This document shows positions 49,401 through 61,400 of a stretch of 64,000 bases of DNA, piece by piece. The notes under the pieces were generated by a model. That model saw only the letters and a program-made list of their open reading frames with translations, was not told where the DNA came from and did no database searches. Every line of letters begins with the position of its first letter. The first letter of the stretch is position 1. This DNA comes from Asterias rubens. Its lineage: Eukaryota; Echinodermata; Asteroidea; Forcipulatida; Asteriidae. The stretch is from positions 13,519,047-13,583,046 of the forward strand of contig NC_047066.1 in assembly GCF_902459465.1 (NCBI RefSeq). The letters run 5' to 3'. The translations under genes and the position numbers were made by a program.

Positions 49401-52400
49401 CTTGAGTCCATGCCGAGTTGTCGGTCCGTATCGTCATCCTCCAAAGACTTGCGGGTCTTAACGGTGACAGACGAACCCCACTTAGAGCTTGATCCGCTGC
49501 TTGGTTTAGAATCGGACGGTTCTAACACATGCTGTGTAATCTTTGTGTCTGAGAGAGGAGGGGGAAATATGGTATAAGAATGAGCTCCAAGAAGGCTCAA
49601 CTTCATGGCCCATGGTGTATCTCAACATATGCACAATATAACAAACCTGTGAACATTTGAGCTCAATCGGTCTTCGAAGTTGCGAGATAATAATGGAAGA
49701 AAAAACACTCTTGTCACACAAAGTTGTGTGCTTTCAGATGCTTAATTTCGAGACCTCAAAATCTCATTCGGAGGTCTCAAAATTAAATTCGTGGAAAATT
49801 ATACTTCTTTCTCGAAAACTACGTTACTTCAGAGTGAGCCGTTTCTCACAATGTTTTATACTATCAACAGCTCCCCATTACTTGTAACCAAGTAAAGTTT
49901 TATGCTAATAATTATTTTGAGTAATTACCAATAGTGTCCAATGCCTTTAATAATTCTGCACTTACAGTGCCCTGTAAAGAACTATATTACGCGAATCACC
50001 CATTAAAAGCAAACCTGAGTTTGCCTATGACAAACTCGAGTCTGTACTCACCGTCTTGGGATTGAGCATAGAGTTATATATTATAAGAACTAGAGGGCGC
50101 ACTGGTGATGCTGCGTGCACAAACGCAACGGGACTGCAAGGAGACACGCGCGCCATTTTGTAAGTTCGTTGTACGCGCGTTGAATACGAAGTACATGTAC
50201 ATGTTGGTGTGTGTGTGTTATGATAATGCTATGCAATGCTGCTTTGTCAACTTAGGAAATGGCCGCACAACGGGCCGCGTATCTAGGCTTGTGCGCCCTC
50301 TAGTTCCTCAATACATGTATAACTCTATGGGATTGAGCAGTTTTCAACAGGATCTTTCTTATCTGATCAAAAGTTCATGAGGCCATGTCATGTGTAACTG
50401 AGTTCACTGACACAACAAATACCAACAAAGTTTCACAGGTGGTTGTTTGTAATGTGAATATTAGGGCAAACATATTAACATGAAAGCAACTTTGAATCAT
50501 AACAAATCATGGTATTGAATCTTCAAACAGGAAACAGTGTGACTTTTTTCCCCTACTCTTCAGGGCTATTTGACACCAGCAGTCGGCTTGTGAGTTAAGC
50601 TTGGGCGATATCACGATATTATCGAATATCGCGATATTAATTTGGAAACAATTTCGATATCGGATCGCTTTGGTTTTAATCGAAATATCGATATCGATTA
50701 AATATCGCAATATCACGATGTATTCCGAGCTGAGACATCTTGCACCCCCATAGGTTTGGAGTAAAACCAGAAGAATAGGTCATTAGAACACCTCTCTTAT
50801 GCTGACTGTCTCTTGAACAACTTTCACTTGTAGTTTGAAGACTAATGATGTCAAATTTAATTAATCGCGATGATATCGAATATCGCGATATATTGGCGGC
50901 GATATATCGTGAATAAAATAAATCGATATCGCCCAAGCTTATTGTGAAGTCAGGATCACTGGCCTTAAGGAAATGGGTACCAGGGTGAATGTGTACAGAG
51001 TTTTTAATAGATGTTAAAATTTGCATCGGGGATAAAGAATATTCAATGTTTGGTTTTACCCATATACACCAATGTGTGTTAGCACTGACTACTCAGTACT
51101 TTCCCCTTACACCGATGTGTGGTAGCACTGTATACTCAGTACTTTCCCCTTACACCGATGTGTGGTAGCACTGTATACTCAGTACTTTCCCCTTACACCG
51201 ATGTGTGTTAGCACTGTATACTCAGTACTTTCCCCTTACACCGATGTGTATTAGCACTGTATACTCAGTACTTTCCCCTTACACCGATGTGTGTTAGCAC
51301 TGTATACTCAGTACTTTCCCCTTACACCGATGTGTGTTAGCACTGTATACTCAGTACTTTCCCCTTACACCGATGTGTGTTAGCACTGTATACTCAGTAC
51401 TTTCCCCTAACACCGATGTGTGTTAGCACTGCATACTCAGTATTTTCCCCTTACACCGATGTGTGTTAGCACTGTATACTCAGTACTTTCCCCTTACACC
51501 GATGTGTGTTAGCACTGTATACTCAGTACTTTCCCCTTACACCGATGTGTGTTAGCACTGTATACTCGGTACTTTCCCCTTACACCGATGTGTGTTAGCA
51601 CTGTATACTCAGTACTTTCCCCTTACACCGATGTGTATTAGCACTGTATACTCAGTACTTTCCCCTTACACCGATGTGTGTTAGCACTGTATACTCAGTA
51701 CTTTCCCCTTACACCGATGTGTGTTAGCACTGTATACTCAGTACTTTCCCCTTACACCGATGTGTGTTAGCACTGTATACTCAGTACTTTCCCCTTACAC
51801 CGATGTGTGTTAGCACTGTATACTCAGTACTTTCCCCTTACACCGATGTGTGGTAGCACTGTATACTCAGTACTTTCCCCTTACACCGATGTGTATTAGC
51901 ACTGTATACTCAGTACTTTCCCCTTACACCGATGTGTGTTAGCACTGTATACTCAGTACTTTCCCCTTACACCGATGTGTGTTAGCACTGTATACTCAGT
52001 ACTTTCCCCTTACACCGATGTGTGTTAGCACTGTATACTCAGTACTTTCCCCTTACACCGATGTGTGTAAGCACTGTATACTCAGTACTTTCCCCTTACA
52101 CCGATGTGTGGTAGCACTGTATACTCAGTACTTTCCCCTTACACCAATGTGTGTAAGCACTGTATACTCAGTACTTTCCCCTTACACCAATGTGTGGTAG
52201 CACTGTATACTCAGTACTTTCCCCTTACACCGATGTGTGTTAGCACTGTATACTCAGTACTTTCCCCTTACACCGATGTGTGTTAGCACTGTATACTCAG
52301 TACTTTCCCCTTACACCGATGTGTGGTAGCACTGTATACTCAGTACTTTCCCCTTACACCGATGTGTGTTAGCACTGTGTACTCAGTACTTTCCCCTTAC

Positions 52401-55400
52401 ACCGATGTGTGTTAGCACTGTATACTCAGTACTTTCCCCTTACACCGATGTGTGTTAGCACTGTATACTCAGTACTTTCCCCTTACACCAATGTGTGTTA
52501 GCACCGACTACTCAGTACTTTCCCCGAGTTCTAAAAAAAAAAAGAAATTACAGGCATATCACTCAGGTGGGATTCGGGAACATTAATTTTGGTTTTACTC
52601 ATAAACACGGATGTGTGTAAGCACTGAATACTCGGTACTTTCCCCGAGTTCTGTGAAAACAAAAATCACAGGCATATTACTCGGCTTAAATACTTCCTGA
52701 AACTCAAGAAGTTATGGATTCTCTATCGGACAACCTTTAGGCTAACATTCATAAAAAAAACTTACTTGGTTTTGTCTTAGGTGCCTCTTGAAATGGAATA
52801 AATTCATCTGGCCCCTTCATGGCCCCCTTCTCAGTAGCAGGCTTGGCAATAGACTGTGGGATGGTCTGGGGCCCTGACTGCCCCTTGGGAGTTAGTACTG
52901 GTAATGGTGCTTCCCTGCAATGGTGCAGTGCTTCGACGGATGGCTGTTGTCCATTCTGAGAGGATCAAGAAAATTTTTTCTTCATTCTTAGGGTGCGTTC
53001 GATTAGCTTCCCTCGGTCGACCCTGCAGTGCTCACTCGGGTGAGAACGTGACAAGAGCTAAATCGATCGATCACTCTCCCTATCGTGGTGACATCATTCA
53101 CCTCTAGTCTGATAGTTCATTCTTAGGGTGCGTTCGATTAGCTTCCCTCGGTCGACCCTGCAGTGCTCACTCGGGTGAGAACGTGACAAGAGCTAAATTG
53201 ATCGATCACTCTCCCTATCGTGGTGACATCATTCACCTCGGGCCAGCCCCAAGTGGCCCACTCCAAAAGCAGGGCACTTGGGGCTGACCCAGGTGGGCCC
53301 CTGGAATGACGTCATTCTATTCGAACGCACACGGGGCAGACCGGGGTCGATCCAGGGAAGCCAATTTAAGGCACCCATATAAACTGAAACACACTCTCTA
53401 CTGAAATCAGAAAATAAAGCGCCAGTGTGCATGTCAAAATTCAGTTAGACCCTTAAAAGGACAGGTATACATTTGGTAATCACTTTTAAATTTAATGGTA
53501 ATAAAAACTATTGGTTAGAAGCCTACAGCTGCTTCAGATAGTCTAAGGTGTTTTTTCTCAAATTCAAGTGCTGTATTAAATGACTGTCTACTCTCATGTT
53601 TATGGCCGAGCGGTTAAGAGCACCAAATTCAAACTCTGGTGTTTCTGAAAAGCAGAGTGTGGGTTCAAATCCCCAGCCGTGACACTTGTGTCCTAAAGCA
53701 AGACACTTATCCATTGCTTTGTCCTTCGGATGGGTTGTTAAGCCGCTGGTCCCATGTGTTGTGTAACGCATGTAAAAGAACCCAGTACACTTATCGAAAA
53801 GAGAAGGAGTTGGCCCGGTGTTCCTGGCTGTGGCTGCTGAATGCGTCGTAGCACCTTGTAAACCCTTATAAGGTGACATTTGGGTCTCAGAATTCATCAC
53901 TTCAATAACCTGTCTTTCTGAAAGTTTGCATATACTAAGCGCCTTGAGTACCCTGTTAGGAAGATGTGTGTGTATGTAAGACTTCGATATTATTATAATT
54001 ATTAAGGCATTTGGAGAAACATTTGACTTTGAAGTAATGTGTTTAAAAATCACTGGACTGCTTAAACCATTGGGCAAAGGCCCGTGACAAATTTGAAATG
54101 ACCGCCTGGTGTCACCAGTCTGCACGCGAGTAACCGCGTTCTTAATCTATCTATGGTCCTTAAGTGACAAACTGGAAACGAACGCGTGCTGTCACGAGTC
54201 TGCACGCAGGCGCCATGCTCCCCCTAGGTATATTATTATTACCTGAGTAAGAGCTATCATCCCAAGGGCAAAGTAGAGCTCCAGCCTGGTGAGCTGGCCA
54301 GGTATGGTCTGGTTAGCGAGAGTCCAGATGTGCCCCAGGACGGGCTTGTCCAAGCCGGACAGCATGAGGATTGGGTACAGGAGGTTGGTCTCAACGACGT
54401 TGTCCCTGATGGATGCTTCCAGGACCTGATGGTAGACGATCGGAAGGCTGGCCTCATTCATGCACCTTTTGACGGAATCAATGAAAAGTATCAATTATTA
54501 CGAACCACAAGGGAAACCGACTGGGTAAATTTTTTTAATTGATTTGGGTTTGACTAGAGTGGGACTCAAAACCAATGACTTCAGGAGTACCGGCATGTTA
54601 TTCCGAAGGTTCGAGTCCCACTTCTTGCTAATTTGTGTTGCCTTGGTTCATCCCCAAGTCAATAGTATTTCTTGAGTGGTACTTCCCTTTCCTGATAATA
54701 TGAATATCATGGGTCGTACAACTGAAGACACTTTTTGAGTATGATAATAAGTGCTTCCAAAAGTAACTATAAATAAAAATATGAATAGTTAACTTGCGGG
54801 TACAACCATGAGTAAAATCTATTTCTCTTTCTCCTGAAGACGAGCAGAGTGTAGTTGTTTGAAACGTCAAGACCAAGTTGGCTCTTTTCAGAGCCACCAC
54901 TCCTTCAAAAGAGATTAATTTTACTCATGGTTGAACTCGCAAGTTTACTATTCATATTTATATTGATAGTTACTCTTATTCTCCACACCATGCAAAGCTT
55001 CGAACACCATTTACAACATAGATTTTACGACCTTGGCACTGAAAGAGTTAAGGAGCTACAAAAAGAAAACATTGAAGATGAAATTTACTCAGGGGTGCTG
55101 AAGGTAGAAACTTATTTTCCTCTTAAAACACTTTTCTGAATATCATCACTCACCATGCTGGAATGGCTTTTCCATCTCCACCCTGTGAGCCAACAATGGA
55201 GCTGCCCGCACCCAATGCCTGCCCACAATCAGACTGGCCTCCTCCACTCTGCTCTGGGTGTGCGTCTGGCGCCGCAAACATCGTGTTGAAGTTCTCGGCG
55301 CTGGACCACTGTCTGGCTTTGTGGTGAGCATTAAATGTCTGCTGTCGTTGGGACTGGGAGGTGGGAGTCGCAGCAGCAGGTTGGGACTCCCGGAGGGGTT

Positions 55401-58400
55401 TCCGTTGATGAAAGGCGTTTGGGGCCTTGCTGGAAGCTTTCAGGTCAGTCGAGTCAAGCAACATAGTCTCAAGGGAGCGCACTGAAAATGACAGTCACAA
55501 AACTCACTTAACGCTGGTGGAGGTGTTATTAAGTACCAGTTTCAAGAGCACAGGCAAGGAGGCTTTATACGACCTAAATTTACCCTTCTTACACCATTTG
55601 TTTTATTGATAATTTGATCATATGCACACTTCAATTAATCCTCAGTTATTTTATTATTATTAGTTTTGTATTCGTAACAAAATAAATACCTTTCTTCCCT
55701 TCTTTGCGTGGCATCCTCACACCCGGGTCAACCTCTTGCAATCTGCCGTTTCCCTCCCCTGCCGGTCCTTGTAGGAAATCTCCAAATCCTTCATCCTGGG
55801 ATGGAGGTTGTTGCGGAGATGGCTGACCAACGTGGGAGGCCAGGTGGCCCTGAGGTAGGATGGGGTCAGCGGTGGGTGTCTGAGGGGTGTTCAGTGGGGG
55901 TGTTGGGCCCTGGAGGAAGTCTCCAAATCCATCATCTTCCATACCAGGAGCAGGAGCTTGTCAAAAAGGAAACATTTATAAGATGTTATGGAAGTGTCGT
56001 GGCAGAGCGGTTAAGAGCACCGAACTCAACCTCTGGTGTTTCTGATCAGCAGAGTGTGGGTTCGAATCCCCAGCTGTGACACTTGACCATTACTTCGTCC
56101 TTCGGATGGGACGTAAAGCCGTTGGTCCCATGTGTTGTGTAACGCATGTAAAAGAACCCAGTGCACTTATCGAAAAGAGAAGGGTTTCGCCCCAGTGTTC
56201 CTGGCTGTGGATGCTAAATGCGCCGTAGCACCATGTAAACCCTTATAAGGTGAGAGGGTGAGTGATCAATTGATTGTATGTAGCTCTTGTCAGGGTTAAT
56301 CCACGTGAGCACCGTGGGGTCGACACAGGGAAGCTAATCCAATGCATCCTATGTTTTTTTTATTTTACATGTAACTCATGCAATCTTTTTAACAATGTTA
56401 GAAATCCATGTAGACACTGTCTGTTGTGCCAAAAACTTGCCCCGTTTTGACCAAAAGGCAGGGGAATGATTTATCACTGTCAAGCATCCAATGACTATCC
56501 ACACTGGACAGCCACCACTCCAATATTAAATTACAACAATTGAATACCTGGTTTGGTCTGCTGTGGTTTAGCTTGTGCTGTCGTAGCTCCCTTCCCAGCA
56601 CCTCTTGCCCCGCCTCCTCCTTTAACAAACATGTCATCGAGGTTTATGTTAAGGGCGTCGACCGAAGCCGCTTTGTTGCCCACTCGACCAAACTGTTTCA
56701 ACTTGCGCTGCTGCTCCTGGAAGTACCTCTCTTTCTTAATCTGCTCCTCCATCCGCTTCTGCTGCTCTAGAAGCTGCCTCTGTTGACTACAGAGGGCATT
56801 AAAGGGAAGGTTCACGTTTGGTAATCACTCTTAAAATCAATGGCAATAAAAACAATTGGATAGAAGCCTAGTGCCTAGTTTCGATAATAACAGGCATTTT
56901 AAGTAACATGTCACGTCGAAGTAATGTGTGTTATAAAAAGATTTAAGATTTTACGCTCTATAGTTTCAATCTAAAAAGTGTTTCTGTTCGTAATGTTTCT
57001 CAGATTGTGTATTCCTATCAGGGAATTTTTCCGCCTGTGTGGACAGCAATCTAATAAAATGCGACCACATACTGACATATTGAAATGAAATATTTTCACA
57101 AGTTAAGTTTTATCTACATCTATAGAGTATTAAAACATGGAACGGTTCCAAAACCCAAAGGTATAATTTGCCTTTAAAGGCAGTGGACACTATTGGTAAT
57201 TACTCAAAATAATTATGATCATAAAACCTTTCTTGATTACGAGTAATGGGGAGAGGTTGACAGTATAGAACAATGTGAGAAATGGCTTCCTCTGGAGTGA
57301 CGAAGTTTTCGAGAAAGAAATAATTTTCAACGAACTTGATTTTTGAGACCTCGGATTTAGAATTTGAGGTCTTGAAATAAAGCACCTGAAAGCACACAAC
57401 ATTGTGTGACAAGGGTGTTTTATTCTTTCATTATTATCTTGCAACTTCGACGACTAATTGAGTCAAATTTCCGAAGGTTTGTTATTTTATGCATATGTTG
57501 AGATACACCAAGTGAGAAGACTGGTCTTTGACAATTACCAATAGTGTCCAGTGTCTTGTTACATTTATTGTCTGTGAAATTTTACGGAGTTGAAATTTAC
57601 ATTTTGTTATTTTTTTAATTCACCCTTGTTGGCCTGATTAGTCTCGTGGCCTGTTTTGTCTATTAAATGGCTTGTTGTATCCATGATAATATATCCGACA
57701 AACAACTCATTAAGCTTATATCGCATCACAAATAAAGAAATGAGAAGAGCACTCCTACCCTTGATGCTGGGATAAAGATTGCTGCATGTGAGCCGGTAAC
57801 TGTTGTGGTTGACCTACTAGTTGCTGATGTTGCTGCTGCTGCTGCTGTTGCTGTTGCTGCTGCTGCTGTTGATAGCTCATTTGCTGCTGCATGCTTAGAC
57901 CAGCCTGCTAACAAGAGAAATATTTTAGATTAAAAAACACAGTAATTTTTGTACATAGTTTCAGCTTGACCAGTTTTGAGAAAAAGGTGAAAATCACAGA
58001 GCTCCCATGAACAAATATTTCAGATTTAAAAAACACAGTAATTTTTGTACATAGTTTCTGCTTGACTAGTTTTTAGAAAAACGTGAAAATCACAGAGCTC
58101 CCATGAACATTGAGCAGGGGGGACAGTAGACTTATTGACTCAAGTCCAAATCCCGTGCCATCCCCAGGAAACTACTGTTTTGTGATGCTCTGCATTCCAA
58201 AACCTGTTCCGCATGCGGGACAGGGACTTGACGATGTCGCAGTCGCCTGGTATGTAAATGTATTCACTTATGAATATGTAACATTGTTACGTGATACGTT
58301 TTGACCAATCAACCCAAAAAGAAGACTAGTTCATTTGTCACTTGTGGGTTAAGTACTTAGTTGATGATTGAAATACATTTTTTAATAACCAATTAATTAT

Positions 58401-61400
58401 AAAAAAGAAAGCACTAAATGTTCATTTGAATTTAAGTAATACTTTGTAACATACATGTACATTGGGGTCGGTTTAGTTTGCAAAATTTGAATTTTGGGAA
58501 GTGCAATAAAACGACTTATGACGCCGACACCCCCTTGCCTGCTAATGAGTTTACCCGCCCCACGTGCGTGCCGCGTAGTATAGATGCGTGCCTTACAACG
58601 TCTTCGACTGTGATGTCACAGAGTATAATGAATATCTTACCGGCAGGGCAGCGCTTCTACGATCCCATTGGTTTTGTACATCTCCCCATTGTGCAGAGTA
58701 AGAAACGACCTCGTCAAGTCCCATTCTCGGGACCACATTTTGACGGCGAGCGCACACTGTACTGTATGCAACGGGTTGTTTCATAGTAAGTTGAGGTTAG
58801 CTTAGGGACCTCTCACACGAGAATGGGACTTAAATCAAGTCTGGGGGACAGGGGAGAGAATGTTTATAGTCACATGTTTATAGCGAATGGGTGGCCCAAG
58901 CATTTTGGTTGGGATAGTAGGTTCTTTCCTTTGAACCTGTACATAGGAGGGGTCAATGAGAATTGACGACGAGGTTAGGGACTAGACTACCTGCGCAGGC
59001 ATCTGACCACTGTACATCTGTGGCGGGAACGCCCCCTGCTGGGGCAACATGCCCTGCTGCATGATGGGATAGCGTTGCGGTGCTGCAGCTCCAGGGAAGG
59101 GCGCCCTCTGCTGTATGAACTGTGCACTGCCCGGCCGGGGTAGTTGCTGTTGTCCGGGCGGTCCCATACTCATATTACCTTGGAGAGATCAATCAGGGTT
59201 GAATATCAATATCATAAGTTATTCAAGCTGTGGAATGCTTTGTATGTACGTTCATGTAGAAATAACACTTTTGGTGAAATACATGTACATGTATATGGTA
59301 GGGCGTCATGGCTGAGGGGTTTAGAGCATCAAACTCAAGTTCTGGTGGTAAAGTCATCGGAGTTTGGGTTTGAATCCTGGTCATGACACTTGTGTCCTTG
59401 AGCAAGATCTTTTACATTAATTGCTTCTCTTCACCCAGAGGTATGTAGGTGTGTATTTGAATGCTGCCCTCAAGGCAATGATCAGGGGCATGGAGGCAAT
59501 AGACCCTATTCACACCGTGCAGCGCACATACACAGGCGTCTCATGTCCGCCATTTTGTGCATCAAAACGTGCACAAACGAAATGGACTCCCCCAAAAGGC
59601 AAAAAATGCATTGTTTTGAGATGCGTAAACATGTGCACAAAAATTTTGTGCACGTTTTGTTACACAAAATGGCAGACAGGAGCTAGCGTGTATATGCGAG
59701 TATAGCGTGTAAATAGGGTCTATTGCCTCTGTGAAGTATCAGGCCTGCAAATGATTATTACCAAATGGAGGCAAGAAAGAACTACAGTCTGGATCCCCTG
59801 TAATACTACATATGATTGCTCAAGCAATGTATCAGGGAACATGACTATGTATGTACATGTATGGTGATTGCATGATAAAGATTTAAAAGCCATTTCAATG
59901 ACACTGTATGGTTGACTCGACCTCAGGCCAAAAAGAATAAGCAATGCAAAGTATCCCAACAATCAGGCCCAATAACACAAAGTATTACATCTTGTTTTGC
60001 ATAAATTTCAGTATGAGGTCACAGGCCACATGTTTGTAAACGAAGATACATGTAGTCACTAACACTGCAACAGAATCTAACTCATGCAAAACTCAACAGA
60101 AGTATAACAAAATTTAAAAAACATTTACTTGGCATTTGTTAGTGTCACATCTTCATAAAATGAGGCAGCCTAACAAAATATTATCAAGCCATGAATCTAA
60201 TTCAAAACAAAATATAATTCACAACAAATTAAACACAAAACCAACCACATACAGCCTGTACATGTTCATGTAGATGTAAAAGTATGACCATTAATGAAAT
60301 CAGACAGGCCTGGAATTTCATCTTTGAGAGGGCGAGGCCGTTTATCTTTGAAAGGGCACGGCCATTTCATTTTGCACAAAGCGCACTCCAATTGGGAAAT
60401 CATAAAGTGTATTGAATAGTTTTGGAGGCAATGGCCTCCAGGGCGACCTTCTAATTGCTACGCACTACTTGAATAACACCTTTGTTGTGCGTCTAAACGC
60501 GTATATCAATGAAGCATGCAGCGCTCCGGGTTTTATTTTTATGGCAAACATATGCACACGCTCACAGACGCCATGTTGTAGGGCAGGTATTTGAATGATG
60601 ACGTCATACTCGATACGGTCTATTCACTCAATACATGTAATTCTGATTCCCAAAATGGTGCGGCTGTGATTTATCACGAATGATGACGTCAGATGATTTG
60701 GCTGAATAAATGAGATGCATTATGGCTTTTAAAGGCACTGTACACGTTTGGTTATTACTCAAAATGTATAAAAGCATAAAACCTTACTTGGTAACAAGCA
60801 ACAGAGACCTGTTGAGAGAAACAACTCCCTTCGAAGTAACGTAGTTTTTGAGAAAGAATTCATTTCTCACTAAAATAATAAAAGACCTCTGGCCAGACCA
60901 CTTTTATTCCTATCTGAAAGCACAATATTTTGTCGGCAAGGGAGTTTTTTCTTTCATCATTTTCTTGCAACTTCAATGACCAATTGAGTCAAAATTTTCA
61001 TAGGCTTGTTATTTTATGCATACATTATGTTTGGATATGTACCCCAATTGTGAGAATACTGGTCTTTGACAATTACCAAACGTTTTCAGTGTCTTTAACT
61101 CTAAATGCACTGATAAACAGTGACGCCGGTCATGACAGCAAAGGGCTAAACAAACAAAAAATTATGTTTCCTGTTACCCGACCGCGAATTTTGTGACGTC
61201 AGCATTCGCTTCACATTCAAAAACAAACAAAACAAAACAAAACAAAACAACTAGTTTGGGTTGGCATCATAGAGCTATATATATTGACTAGAGCGCTTAC
61301 ACCCCGTTATACACGCGCCAAGGTTTTGAAGCCGTGTGGGCGCATCCATGTTTATGTACAAACCAATATAAAAGCTTGAAATTTTGTACGGCAATTGTAC

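Noticed and set aside
51979-52286. Open frames repeating VSTVYSVLSPYT
   Set aside because: They come only from the 43-bp satellite, where three units make 129 bases, a multiple of three. No gene signals are present.
51056-52527. CRISPR-like appearance of a regular array
   Set aside because: Units are contiguous with no unique spacers, in animal DNA, and derive from a SINE.
53523-54125. 200-residue minus-strand open frame
   Set aside because: Lies across a SINE; similar partial frames appear in other copies of the same SINE.
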